This document shows positions 13,781 to 22,152 of a DNA stretch of 35,061 nucleotides, piece after piece. The notes under the pieces were generated by a model that had not been told where the DNA came from, searched no databases, and saw nothing but the letters and a program-made list of their open reading frames with translations. How positions within the stretch are numbered: the stretch's first letter is position 1; each line of letters begins with the position of its first letter. The DNA lies in the NCBI GenBank assembly GCA_028724245.1, contig JAQYDI010000124.1, positions 1-35,061 of the forward strand. The letters run 5' to 3'. A program made the translations under genes and the position numbers. This stretch comes from Lachnospiraceae bacterium. Lineage in GTDB: Bacteria; Bacillota; Clostridia; Lachnospirales; Lachnospiraceae.

Positions 13781-14015
13781 TGCGTATATGGATTTCCGAA
13801 TCAAAGTGACGGAACAAATTCATAAGTTACCTAATGAGAACCAAAAAATGGTGCTGTATCAGCATTATCTGCAGTTTAAATCTTTCCGAACACTGGAAGA
13901 AGAGAAAAATTTCTGCTATGCTTACGTCACACAGCTGCACAGAGAAGGAATACGCTCTTTCTGGAGATTAAACAAAGAGATCATTGAAAAAATGCTGAAA
14001 CAAAGTGTCAGTTGA
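13554..14015 (+). CDS. DUF1492/ArpU-RinA-like late regulator
   Basis: A 153-aa protein starting at GTG 13554, seven bases after AGGAGGG. An N-terminal helical part (NIVEKQNQLVKHLQQEMKQAEEL) precedes a sigma-70 region-4-like segment: KLPNENQKMVLYQHYLQFKSFRTLEEEKNFCYAYVTQLHREGI (abridged). This is the arrangement of DUF1492 and ArpU/RinA proteins, which activate late phage genes. Its position, last of the early region and directly before terS, fits that job. The first 227 bases overlap the RNase H-like gene in another frame. Confidence 0.75.
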   Translation: MTPWEMKTRKYLNIVEKQNQLVKHLQQEMKQAEELIYSVGSPGNNEKVQTSASADRTLEQLVELEKKREELAVACNAYMDFRIKVTEQIHKLPNENQKMVLYQHYLQFKSFRTLEEEKNFCYAYVTQLHREGIRSFWRLNKEIIEKMLKQSVS

Positions 14016-14049
14016 AAACCTATCATAAAAGTGATAAATTACTACCATG

Positions 14050-14084
14050 AAGAGTTCGGAAAAAGGTTCCGGGCTCTTTTATTA
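14050..14084 (+). terminator. Terminator at the end of the early region
   Basis: A 12-bp stem (14050-14061 with 14067-14078, two G-T pairs) is followed by TTTTATTAT. It separates the early genes from the packaging genes, a natural point for antitermination or a new late promoter. Confidence 0.75.
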
Positions 14085-14219
14085 TGCCCATTATCGGGCA
14101 GCGTGCACAGCACCAGCGGTGATCAGGCAACACCGTACCTCCTGAAAAGATGGCAGCAGCCGGCTGTCATTTATGGTGCTGGCAGGACTGCTTTAATATA
14201 AAAAGAGAAGGTGGTGAGG
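14085..14219 (+). promoter_or_regulatory. Noncoding segment before terS
   Basis: This stretch lacks a gene. It holds a TGCCC/GGGCA hairpin (14087-14102) and two copies of a GGTGCTGGCA/AGCACCAGC-like element: 'agcaccagc' and 'tggtgctggc' are complementary, near 14110 and 14173. It is the expected place for the late promoter and for cos, but I see no firm promoter or cos core. The SD GAAGGTGGTGAGG at its end serves terS. Confidence 0.4.
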
Positions 14220-15020
14220 ATGCGGGAAAACAAAAGCCAGGAAGCAAGGAAATTATTTGAGAGCGGAATGGCTCTTGTAGATATTGCAAAAAAACTCGAA
14301 GTGCCACCGGGAACTGTACGAAGATGGAAGAGCACGCAAAAATGGTCAAGCGAACGTTCGGAAAAAGAGGGAGAACGTTCGCTGAAAAAAAGCGAGCGTT
14401 CGGAGAACGCGAGCAGGCAGCAGGGGAAAGGTTCAAAGAAATCAGATAATTTCGATGTCGAAAATCCGGAACTGACAGAGAAGCAGAGACTTTTCTGTAG
14501 TTATTATGTCAGATGCTTCAATGCGACGAAGGCGTATCAGAAAGCGTATGAATGCAGCTACGAATCGGCCATGAGACAGGGGAGCAGGCTATTGAGAAAT
14601 GTCCAGATTCAGAAAGAGATTCAGAATTTGAAACAGGACAAATTAAATCAAACCCTGCTCCGGGAGGAGGACATCTTTCAGAAATACATTGATATTGCCT
14701 TTGCAGATGTCACGGATTACGTGGAATTTGACAAGAATGGTGTGCGCCTGAAGAACAGCGAGGAGACGGATGGAACCATTATCAGCGAAGTGAAGAAGGG
14801 GAAAGACGGGATCACGCTGAAGCTGGCCGATCGGATGAAAGCTCTGCAGTGGCTTACAGACCATATGGATTTTGCGACGCCGGAGCAGAAAGCAAGGCTG
14901 GAGCTCTTACGTGCCCAGACTCTGAAAGCAAAAGCAGCAGGAGGATATGAAGATGATGAGGATGACGGAGTAGAAATTATATTCAGGGGGCCGGAAGATG
15001 AAGAAGCAGATAATTGTTGA
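14220..15020 (+). CDS. terS: Terminase small subunit (TerS)
   Basis: A 266-aa packaging-initiation protein that binds phage DNA and hands it to TerL. Residues 5-42 form a HTH (ARKLFESGMALVDIAKKLEVPPGTVRRWK). A charged linker follows (43-82) with three 7-residue repeats (ERSEKEG, ERSLKKS, ERSENAS), then the Terminase_2 domain from ~84 (LTEKQRLFCSYYVRCFNATKAYQKAY). The linker DNA carries GAACGTTC palindromes every 21 bp and the 14-bp palindrome at 14450-14463. ATG 14220 fits the SD best; GTG 14211 is inside it. The stop overlaps terL by 23 bases. Confidence 0.9.
   Translation: MRENKSQEARKLFESGMALVDIAKKLEVPPGTVRRWKSTQKWSSERSEKEGERSLKKSERSENASRQQGKGSKKSDNFDVENPELTEKQRLFCSYYVRCFNATKAYQKAYECSYESAMRQGSRLLRNVQIQKEIQNLKQDKLNQTLLREEDIFQKYIDIAFADVTDYVEFDKNGVRLKNSEETDGTIISEVKKGKDGITLKLADRMKALQWLTDHMDFATPEQKARLELLRAQTLKAKAAGGYEDDEDDGVEIIFRGPEDEEADNC
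14352..14415 (+). repeat. 21-bp tandem repeats in terS (possible pac)
   Basis: GAACGTTC at 14352 and 14373 and GAGCGTTC at 14394: the same palindrome every 21 bp, two helical turns, encoding three ERSxxxx units of the TerS linker. Pac sites inside the small terminase gene are known from P22 and SPP1. Confidence 0.55.
14450..14463. repeat. 14-bp palindrome, copy 3
   Basis: TTTCGATGTCGAAA in terS, read as FDVEN at the border between linker and Terminase_2 domain. Confidence 0.75.
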
Positions 15021-16314
15021 TGACCTTCTGATTCCGAAATTCCGGAAACTGTTATATGACAAAGAGCATACGCACATTATATTGACAAGCGGGCGTGCCG
15101 GTACGAAATCTTCTGCAGTCAGTATTATGGCCAATGCAAAGCTGGTCAGCGATCCGAACTGCAGTATTGTGGTATTACGAAAACATCACAATAAACTTCG
15201 AAAGACGGTATATAAGGAATTTCTCCGGGCAATCAAGCGGATGGGGCTCAATAAGAAAAAACATTATAAGGTGTTAAAAAGCCCTCTGGAGATTCAGTAT
15301 AAAAAAAACGAGAATACCGTATATTTCACCGGTAACGATTCCATCGATGATACAAAAGGTATCATTGATGAGAACAAACCCATTAAGATTGTTATTCTGG
15401 ATGAGCTGACCGAGTTCTTTGACGATGGAGAAGGGGAAGACGAACTCTCCAATATCAGCGCAACATTTGTGCGCGGAAATGATGATGAGTTCAAAATGAT
15501 TTATCTGTTCAATCCTCCGAAAAATCCAAATGCGCCGGTTATGCAGTGGGTCAGGAAGATGGAGCAGCGTCCGGATACCATACATATCCATGTAGATTAT
15601 CGGGATGTGCCGGAAAGCTGGCTGGGAAAAAAACTGATACAGGAAGCGGAAGCTATGAAGGCTGTGGCCGAAAAAATGTATCAGTGGGTATGGCTGGGGC
15701 TTTGTACCGGCATCGATGATCTGATCTACCACATGATGTCAGCAAAACATATCAGGGTTCCGCCTCAGGATATAGGAATCATCGGGATCGGAGTGGATTA
15801 TGGACAGAAGAATGCAACCACATTTCAGGCATTCGGAGTCGGGCATGATCATCGGCTCTACGGCTTGATGGAATACTATCACTCAGGCCGGGATGAGGGT
15901 GCAAAATCTCCGTCTGTATATGCAAAGGATTTTAAGGAGTTTTGCAGGAGAATCCAAGAAAAATACGGACATTATCCACAATATGTTTATATTGACCCGT
16001 CTGCTCAGGGACTTGGTGAAGAAATCGCCAGGGTATGCCCTGGAATTATCATCAAAAATGCAGATAACCGGGTCAGTGTGGGAATATCAAGAGTGCAGAA
16101 GCTGCTGAGTTTTCAGTGGCTTTTTTTAAGTCCGGAACAGAAGATGCTGTGGGAAGAAATGAAACAGTATCAGTGGGATCCGGACAGCGTGGAAAAGGGG
16201 GAAGAAAAACCGTTGAAAGTATTTGACCATGCCTGTGATGCCATGCGGTATGCGGCAGCAGGTTTATGGGTGTATATCAAAGACAGCATACCGTTTACGG
16301 AAAAGGAGGATTGA
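14998..16314 (+). CDS. terL: Terminase large subunit (TerL)
   Basis: A 438-aa packaging motor of the Terminase_3/PBSX type. The ATPase domain has Walker A GRAGTKSS (32-39) and Walker B IVILDE (131-136). The RNase H-like nuclease domain has D267 (GVDYG), D333 (IDPSAQG) and FDHACDAMRYA (D410, D414). It cuts concatemeric DNA and drives it through the portal. The full set of catalytic residues is present, so the protein should be active. It overlaps terS by 23 bases and is followed 4 bases later by the portal gene. Confidence 0.95.
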   Translation: MKKQIIVDDLLIPKFRKLLYDKEHTHIILTSGRAGTKSSAVSIMANAKLVSDPNCSIVVLRKHHNKLRKTVYKEFLRAIKRMGLNKKKHYKVLKSPLEIQYKKNENTVYFTGNDSIDDTKGIIDENKPIKIVILDELTEFFDDGEGEDELSNISATFVRGNDDEFKMIYLFNPPKNPNAPVMQWVRKMEQRPDTIHIHVDYRDVPESWLGKKLIQEAEAMKAVAEKMYQWVWLGLCTGIDDLIYHMMSAKHIRVPPQDIGIIGIGVDYGQKNATTFQAFGVGHDHRLYGLMEYYHSGRDEGAKSPSVYAKDFKEFCRRIQEKYGHYPQYVYIDPSAQGLGEEIARVCPGIIIKNADNRVSVGISRVQKLLSFQWLFLSPEQKMLWEEMKQYQWDPDSVEKGEEKPLKVFDHACDAMRYAAAGLWVYIKDSIPFTEKED

Positions 16315-16318
16315 GGAA

Positions 16319-17677
16319 ATGTACAGCGGAATCAAAGATGTATTTGGCGTGGAACCGATCCTTTCCGAGAGCATGGCTGCCCATCTGGATCTGTGCCGGA
16401 AAATGTACCTGAATCAGTCCCCGTGGATTAAAAACGAGGTAAAAGGTCTGAAGATTCCGTTTCAGGTTTGTGTAGAATTTGGACGTCTGATCTGTTCGGA
16501 GATGCAGGAAGAAATCACAGGTTCATCCAGAGCAGTGTATATCGAAGAACAGGCAAAGCGGTTAAGAAAGAAGCTGCAGCAGGCGGTTACTCTGGCATCC
16601 GGCGCAGGCGGCATGGTAATGAAGCCATATGTGGATGACCGGGGTCGGATTATAACGGACTGTGTGGCCGCATGGGATTATTATCCGGTAAAGATCATTG
16701 CAGATGAATTAAGGGGAGCGGTATTTCCGGAATTTCTTCAGAAGGGCAAATACACCTATGTCCGGCTGGAATATCACGACCTGACAGGAACTACATATAC
16801 GATTCGGAACCGTGCCTTCAAAAGCAGGAAAATGCAGGTAACGCAGAAGGATATTCTGCAGCTGGGAGAAGAGGTAGATCTGAGCACGGTACCGGAGTGG
16901 CAGAATGTCTCAGAAGAAACGGTTTTTGATGGTGCAGATTCGATGTTGTTTGGCGTATACCGCGTTCCGATGGCCAACAACATTGACCTGACCTCTGCTG
17001 CCGGCCTTCCGGTATTCAGTAATGCCATTGACCAGATTCGGAAAGCAGATGAACACGATGCGAAACAGAACTGGGAATTTGACAGTAAGGAAACTGCTGT
17101 GCAGGCTTCAGCAGAATACTTTAAAGTGAATGCTGAAACGCAAAAGCGGGAAACGCCGAAAGGAAAAGAACGGCTGTACACTCAGATGGGAGAAAGCGGT
17201 TATGATGGAAAACCGATTTTCAATGTCTATTCCCCGGATATCCGATATGATGCTTTTTCCAGACAGCAGGAGGATAATAAACGGGAGATCGAATTCAACT
17301 GCCAGCTGGCATATGGGACACTTTCCAAGGCTCAGGAAATAGAGAAGACAGCCACAGAGATACTGGCCAGCAAGCAGCGGTCGTATTCTGCGGTAACGTC
17401 CATGCAGGGAGCGCTGGATGATGGCATGAATGAGTGGATCCATGCCATGGATATCCTGTGTGATCTTTATGGTCTGGCACCTGCAGGCGCAGTAGAAACA
17501 AACCGGATCTGGGGAGACAGCATCATGGCGGATGAAGATGCAGAACGGGCAAATGACCGTTCGGACATGGCGGCCGGAATTATGCGGCCGGAAGAGTACC
17601 GGTCAAAATGGTATGGAGAGAGTCTGGAGGAAGCACGGAAGAACCTGCCGCAGCAGGTAGAGGAACCTGAAATATGA
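16319..17677 (+). CDS. Portal protein (SPP1 Gp6-like)
   Basis: A 452-aa protein forming the dodecameric ring at the unique capsid vertex. It follows terL and precedes the minor capsid gene, the standard order. ATSGAGGMVMKPY-like sequence (ASGAGGMVMKPYVDD, ~96-110) and DSMLFGVYRVPMANNIDL (~200-217) are typical of SPP1-type portals, as is the C-terminal GDSIMADEDAERANDRSDM. I start at ATG 16319 with GGAGGATTGAGG upstream rather than at an in-frame ATG 96 bases earlier inside terL. Confidence 0.92.
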   Translation: MYSGIKDVFGVEPILSESMAAHLDLCRKMYLNQSPWIKNEVKGLKIPFQVCVEFGRLICSEMQEEITGSSRAVYIEEQAKRLRKKLQQAVTLASGAGGMVMKPYVDDRGRIITDCVAAWDYYPVKIIADELRGAVFPEFLQKGKYTYVRLEYHDLTGTTYTIRNRAFKSRKMQVTQKDILQLGEEVDLSTVPEWQNVSEETVFDGADSMLFGVYRVPMANNIDLTSAAGLPVFSNAIDQIRKADEHDAKQNWEFDSKETAVQASAEYFKVNAETQKRETPKGKERLYTQMGESGYDGKPIFNVYSPDIRYDAFSRQQEDNKREIEFNCQLAYGTLSKAQEIEKTATEILASKQRSYSAVTSMQGALDDGMNEWIHAMDILCDLYGLAPAGAVETNRIWGDSIMADEDAERANDRSDMAAGIMRPEEYRSKWYGESLEEARKNLPQQVEEPEI

Positions 17678-18831
17678 TGAGTCAGGGAAAAATCGAACAG
17701 GTTCCGGTGCCGATGCAAAAGGTATTTGCACAGATGGAACAGCGGATCCTGGATGATCTGGTGGAGAGGATCACAATCGCAGAGGAAATCACTTCTGTTT
17801 CAGACTGGCAGCTGAATCGCCTGTATGAGACAGGGCGCAGCCGGAAAGAGATTGATCAGGCCCTGCAGGAAGCACTGGGATATACGGATGCTGATAAACT
17901 GGAGGAACTGTATAGAAACACGGTTGGAGAAGATTATGTCCGGAATGTAGATCTGTATCAGAAAGCCGGACTCCCGGCCATACCCCTGGAAGAAAATCAG
18001 GAACTGCAGGAATTTATCAGGAGTGTAGCAGAGCAGACCTCCGGTACATTTCGGAATTTTACCAATTCTCTGGGGATGCGGTACAGCAAAAATGGAACTA
18101 TGATTGAAAGAAGACTGACAGAAGCCTATATGGATATCCTGGATGGTGCAGTCACAGATATCCTTCTGGGTGCTGCAGATTACCATACGGTGCTTCAGAG
18201 AGCAGTAAAGGATCTGAAGAACAGCGGGATCCGTTATATTGATTTCCAGAACGGGAAAAGTTTCAACGTGGTTGGACATGCACGTACCTGCATCATGACA
18301 GGATTCGGGCAGATCGCAGGAAAAGCAAACGAATCTCTTGCACAGCAGATTGGAACGGATACCTATGAGGTAACGTGGCATGCAGGAGCCAGACCGTCCC
18401 ACCAGCCATGGCAGGGGCGGGTATACCGTTATGACGAACTCGTGTCTGTCTGTGGTCTGGGAAGCGCCGGAGGCTTATGCGGAGCAAACTGTTACCACAT
18501 GTATTACCCGTTTGTGGAAGGGGCTTCCACACGGACTTATACAGATGCATGGCTGGACCGGATGAATGGACAGGAGAATGAAAAGACTGCGTATAACGGA
18601 AAAGAATATACCACATATCAGGCCCTGCAGCAGCAGAGAAAGATGGAACGCAGCATGCGGGCACAGCGGCAGGAGATATCCATGTATAAGGCAGCTGAGG
18701 AGGATAAGCTGGTAATAGAGTCCAGAACAAAGTACCGCTCTCAGATGAAACAGTATTCAGAATTTTCAAAGGCCATGGATCTGCCGGAACAGCGGGAACG
18801 GATCTATATGGACGGCCTTGGAAGAGTATAA
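17674..18831 (+). CDS. Minor capsid protein (Phage_min_cap2)
   Basis: A 385-aa head protein of the Phage_min_cap2 family. The C-terminal half has the signature VTWHAGARPSHQPWQGRVY (~229-247) and, after a short gap, CGANCYHMYYPF. Members sit between portal and scaffold and are thought to be a few-copy inner head protein, possibly ejected with DNA. The start overlaps the portal stop (ATGA). The last ~80 residues are a charged helix (QQQRKMERSMRAQRQEISM). Confidence 0.9.
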   Translation: MMSQGKIEQVPVPMQKVFAQMEQRILDDLVERITIAEEITSVSDWQLNRLYETGRSRKEIDQALQEALGYTDADKLEELYRNTVGEDYVRNVDLYQKAGLPAIPLEENQELQEFIRSVAEQTSGTFRNFTNSLGMRYSKNGTMIERRLTEAYMDILDGAVTDILLGAADYHTVLQRAVKDLKNSGIRYIDFQNGKSFNVVGHARTCIMTGFGQIAGKANESLAQQIGTDTYEVTWHAGARPSHQPWQGRVYRYDELVSVCGLGSAGGLCGANCYHMYYPFVEGASTRTYTDAWLDRMNGQENEKTAYNGKEYTTYQALQQQRKMERSMRAQRQEISMYKAAEEDKLVIESRTKYRSQMKQYSEFSKAMDLPEQRERIYMDGLGRV

Positions 18832-18837
18832 AAGCCG

Positions 18838-18930
18838 CCCGTCTGCCAGCGGGCATTTATAAATACTGGCAGAAGTCGGCAGACATTTAAAAGAGCCGCG
18901 CGGGCATTTAAGCGCAGATAGGAGTGTAAT
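18838..18930 (+). promoter_or_regulatory. Structured leader before scaffold and capsid genes
   Basis: GCGGGCATTTA occurs twice (18849-18859, 18900-18910), with a degenerate third copy ending CATTTA at 18889. TCTGCCAG (18842-18849) can pair with CTGGCAGA (18866-18873), or GTCTGCC (18841-18847) with GGCAGAC (18878-18884); the two folds exclude each other. The segment may tune expression of the abundant scaffold and capsid proteins. Confidence 0.55.
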
Positions 18931-19584
18931 ATGGGATTTTTTGATGGAATTTTAACACCGGAGCAGGATACACAGATTGAAGGATGGCTGAATGCATACA
19001 ATGAGCAGCATAAAGACAGCCCGGTCAGACTGGCAAATCTGACTTCCGGCCAGTATGTAGACAAGAGAAAGTATGATACAGCCATTACAGAGCGCGACGG
19101 GTATAAAACGCAGCTGGATACGGCAGCAGAACAGCTGAAAGCCTTTTCCGGAGTAGATGCGGCCGGCATCGAAAAAATGAAAACGGATATCAAAGACTGG
19201 GAGACGAAATACAATGCTGATACGCAGGCTTTGAAAGCACAGCTGGAACAGCAGACCCATGAGAGTCTGGCCAGAGAATATCTGAGCGGGGTAAAATTCT
19301 CCAGCAATCTGGCAAAACAGGCAGCAATGTCTGGAATGCTGCAGGAGACTACAGTAAAAGACGGAAAGCTTTCCGGTGCAGATCTGTACATGGAGAGGCT
19401 GAAAAAAGAAAATCCGGATGCGCTGGTGGCGGAAGGGGATGAGGGGAACAGCCGGAACAACCGCTGGACACCCAGAACCGGAATGAGTGGGAATGACGGA
19501 AGAAAGAATAACCCTTTCGGACACTCGGCGGAAGCGGAATACATGAAAAACAAGTATGGAAAAAACAGATACTATAAAGGATAG
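18931..19584 (+). CDS. Scaffolding protein (Phage_GP20)
   Basis: A 217-aa assembly chaperone that fills the procapsid and is lost before packaging. It is rich in Glu/Lys/Gln, with a long coiled-coil stretch (~50-115: AITERDGYKTQLDTAAEQLK...YNADTQALKAQLEQQ), the Gp20 pattern. The basic C-terminus (YMKNKYGKNRYYKG) probably contacts the capsid protein. It lies directly upstream of the capsid gene; ATG 18931 has AGGAG 8 bases before it. Confidence 0.9.
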   Translation: MGFFDGILTPEQDTQIEGWLNAYNEQHKDSPVRLANLTSGQYVDKRKYDTAITERDGYKTQLDTAAEQLKAFSGVDAAGIEKMKTDIKDWETKYNADTQALKAQLEQQTHESLAREYLSGVKFSSNLAKQAAMSGMLQETTVKDGKLSGADLYMERLKKENPDALVAEGDEGNSRNNRWTPRTGMSGNDGRKNNPFGHSAEAEYMKNKYGKNRYYKG

Positions 19585-19592
19585 GTGATGAT

Positions 19593-20462
19593 ATGGAATA
19601 CAATGGCGTACATGTGGATGAGCGGTACAGCTCAATCATTGAACCGAATTTTTATTTTGACAGCATTTTTCAGCCCGGACTGACTTTCTCGGACCAGTTC
19701 CAGGGAGATGCGGCAAATGCAGGTGCCGTGCAGATTTACAAGCTGGCAGACGAAGAAGAACAGGATCCGAAGATGCCGGCATCTGATTTCAGTGATGAAA
19801 ATGCAGAAAATGCTCTGATTCCTCTGCTTCTGAATAACATGCAGCAGAAGTCGAAGAAAATTTACAATATTCAGGAAACAGCAGTGCCTTATGCGATGGC
19901 GGAGGCACATCTTTCCCAGAGTACCCGGATCTGCCGCTCCGGATGGCAGCGTTCCGGTCTGGCATGCCTGGCAACAGAATTGAACCAGTCCAATGACACA
20001 GAGGCGATTACGGCGGCAAATATCGAATCTAAAATTATCGCCAGCAGAAAGGACGTTCGGCTGGGAAAAGCAGCCGCAAATGTGGTTCTGGCATCCGTAG
20101 CAACTTATTCAGCAATGCTGGAGGCAGCAGGAAGTCGGTTTACCCCGATGAAGAATGATGAGATCATCGAAACCGGTCAGGTTGGATACTGGCTGGGAAT
20201 GTTATGGGTAGAATGCAATCAGATGGATCTGACCAAGGCAGCGAAATATTATGATTACACCGGTACCCTGAAAACAGCGGACCTGTCACTGGTGGATTAT
20301 ATGATGTATGACTGGAGAGGCATGCACATCGTGGACAACCTGTCCATGGCGCGTTTGAAAGATTCCGAGAGGTTCAACGGCACTCTGGCGCAGGTGGAAA
20401 TCTGTTCCGGATACCGCGTTGGCAATGCGGCATACGGCATCGTGAAGAAACACGCAGTGTAG
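19593..20462 (+). CDS. Major capsid protein
   Basis: A 289-aa protein following the scaffold gene. It has the composition and position of a siphovirus capsid protein, with an N-terminal arm (MEYNGVHVDERYSSIIEPNFYF) and a C-terminal CSGYRVGNAAYGIVKKHAV typical of the family found with Gp20 scaffolds. An HK97-type fold is likely but not visible from sequence alone. There is no protease gene nearby. The gene starts 8 bases after the scaffold stop. Confidence 0.9.
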   Translation: MEYNGVHVDERYSSIIEPNFYFDSIFQPGLTFSDQFQGDAANAGAVQIYKLADEEEQDPKMPASDFSDENAENALIPLLLNNMQQKSKKIYNIQETAVPYAMAEAHLSQSTRICRSGWQRSGLACLATELNQSNDTEAITAANIESKIIASRKDVRLGKAAANVVLASVATYSAMLEAAGSRFTPMKNDEIIETGQVGYWLGMLWVECNQMDLTKAAKYYDYTGTLKTADLSLVDYMMYDWRGMHIVDNLSMARLKDSERFNGTLAQVEICSGYRVGNAAYGIVKKHAV

Positions 20463-20472
20463 GAGAATGAAC

Positions 20473-20853
20473 ATGGTGTACGCAGATGCAGATTTTTACT
20501 GGAATAAATATCTGGCCGCAGGAAGTATGAAAATTCCGGATGACGCAGTATCCGGTTATCTAAGAAAAGGTTCTGTGATTCTGGACCAGTACACATTCGG
20601 CAGGGTTGCAGAGCTTCTGGAGATACCTGAGGAAGTCAGGTTGTGTGTATGTGAACTGGCAGAACTGCAGTATAAATCCGATACACTGCAGAAGGATGGC
20701 GGCATTGTTACCAGCTGGAGCAATGACGGACAGTCCGGAAGCATGGATATCAGCAGTTCCCGTTTTACGGGAGCAGGGTATCATAAAGCAATCCGTGAGA
20801 TTGTAAACCGGAATCTGCATCGGTATCCTGATCTGATCTATACAGGGGGCTGA
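20473..20853 (+). CDS. Head-tail connector (adaptor)
   Basis: A 126-aa protein (MVYADADFYWNKYLAAGSMKIPDDAV...), in the first post-capsid slot where the adaptor that binds the portal is expected. ATG 20473 is seven bases after AGGAG; ATG 20467 is too close to that SD. The sequence is helical (AELLEIPEEVRLCVCELAELQY) with a flexible Ser/Gly loop, like DNA-packaging adaptor proteins. The family match is by position and general form. Confidence 0.75.
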   Translation: MVYADADFYWNKYLAAGSMKIPDDAVSGYLRKGSVILDQYTFGRVAELLEIPEEVRLCVCELAELQYKSDTLQKDGGIVTSWSNDGQSGSMDISSSRFTGAGYHKAIREIVNRNLHRYPDLIYTGG

Positions 20854-20854
20854 A

Positions 20855-21289
20855 ATGAATCCGAATTATATTCATACCATTACGGTGTACAACCGGATAC
20901 GGCCTCAGGATTCTCCAACAAAACGGGATATCTGGTACAGGACCGTACTGCAGAGCTGCTTTTGGCAGTGCAAAACAAAAGAACAGCAGATGGCGGGATC
21001 CACACGGATGACACCGGAAAATACATTTGTGGTACGGGTTCCGCGAAAGCAGGATTGCCCGCAGAATCCGGATTATCTGCCGTATCGGGAATGGATCCGG
21101 AGTCCCGATGGTTATTTCACACTTGCAAAAGGGGATATCATCGTGCATGGAGAATGTGATGAAATGATATCCCCGAATTTTCCTGCGGCGGAGCTGTTGA
21201 AGAAATATGCAGATGAGGCTTTTATTGTTACGGCTACAGCTGATAACACAGGAAGTCTGTTCGAAAAACATTACCGGGCAGGTGGATAA
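20855..21289 (+). CDS. Head-closure-type protein (DUF6751-like)
   Basis: A 144-aa protein (MNPNYIHTITVYNRIRPQDSP...). The beginning HTITVYNR is shared with head-completion proteins that plug the connector. The middle has SPDGYFTLAKGDIIVHGECDE. I believe it belongs to the DUF6751 phage family. Position two after the capsid suits the stopper role. It starts 1 base after the previous stop. Confidence 0.72.
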   Translation: MNPNYIHTITVYNRIRPQDSPTKRDIWYRTVLQSCFWQCKTKEQQMAGSTRMTPENTFVVRVPRKQDCPQNPDYLPYREWIRSPDGYFTLAKGDIIVHGECDEMISPNFPAAELLKKYADEAFIVTATADNTGSLFEKHYRAGG

Positions 21290-21290
21290 A

Positions 21291-21701
21291 ATGAAATACC
21301 GGGTAAAATTATACAATAGCCCGCAGAAAACCATTAAGCTTGCCAGTGGTGGCAGTAAAACCATGATGTTTGCCGCCACCACACTGCACAGACTGTCACA
21401 GCCCTACGTGCCGGCGAGCCAGAGTAATGTGCTGTATCGGAATGTCCTGCTGACATCAGATGATAAAAAGGGGTATATCTATTACCGGTCACCGTATGCA
21501 CGTTTTCAATGGTATGGCGTCGTGATGATCGGCCAGGAAAGCCGCAGTCCGTATGCAAAACGTGGTGAAAAGAAAATCACCACAAGTAAAGCACTGGTAT
21601 ATAAAAAACCGACAGCAACAAAGCAGTGGACAGAAGCCGCAAAAAAAGAACGCGGAAAAGATTTGATTGCAGCGGTACAGAAATATATAAAGCGGGGATG
21701 A
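21291..21701 (+). CDS. Minor capsid/head-tail joining protein (HK97 gp10-like slot)
   Basis: A 136-aa basic protein. I start at ATG 21291 (MKYRVKLYNSPQ), right after the previous stop. The central YIYYRSPYARFQWYGVVMIGQESRS resembles Firmicute 'minor capsid' proteins of the neck. The C-terminal half is strongly basic and ends KERGKDLIAAVQKYIKRG. It probably completes the head-tail joint. The last four bases overlap the next start. Confidence 0.75.
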   Translation: MKYRVKLYNSPQKTIKLASGGSKTMMFAATTLHRLSQPYVPASQSNVLYRNVLLTSDDKKGYIYYRSPYARFQWYGVVMIGQESRSPYAKRGEKKITTSKALVYKKPTATKQWTEAAKKERGKDLIAAVQKYIKRG

Positions 21702-22150
21702 AAGTGGAATATAACAAACAGCAGATCATGCTGGATTATGTGTCGGAAAAGCTTGCAGAGCTGGTCGGCACATATCCGGCATTTAATTTTCTGGACAGTC
21801 TGGACGGGTCAATTTCAATGCAGACAACAACTTCGATTGTACCTGTGAAGCGGTATATGAGGGGAACCACCCAGAAAAACCGCTATGATTTTACCCTGGT
21901 ATTTGCCATGGCATACAGCCGATACACCGATAAAGTAAATATGCAGGCGATTACGCTTTGCCAGGAATTTATTGACTGGTTCAACCTTCAGGGAAGACGG
22001 AGAAATTATCCGGACTTTGGCCCGGCCTGCAGGATACTGCAGATGGAATGTGCAGAGAGCAGTGAGATTGCCCAGATTGACATTGAAAACAGCCTGGCGC
22101 TGTACCGGATACCGTGCCAGGTCACTTATATGGAACAGTATGAGGTGTAA
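21698..22150 (+). CDS. Tail terminator/minor capsid protein
   Basis: A 150-aa protein starting at ATG 21698 in an ATGA overlap. It occupies the tail-completion slot just before the tail tube gene. The sequence (VSEKLAELVGTYPAFNFLDSLDGSISMQTT...) fits the phage 'minor capsid' group used at this position; ITLCQEFIDWFNLQGRRRNYPDFG and CQVTYMEQYEV close it. Role by position, moderate certainty. Confidence 0.75.
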   Translation: MKVEYNKQQIMLDYVSEKLAELVGTYPAFNFLDSLDGSISMQTTTSIVPVKRYMRGTTQKNRYDFTLVFAMAYSRYTDKVNMQAITLCQEFIDWFNLQGRRRNYPDFGPACRILQMECAESSEIAQIDIENSLALYRIPCQVTYMEQYEV

Positions 22151-22152
22151 AC

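Noticed and set aside
14394..14463. Frameshift or assembly error in the terS linker
   Set aside because: The frame stays open, the repeats have a 7-codon period and both flanking domains are complete in one frame.
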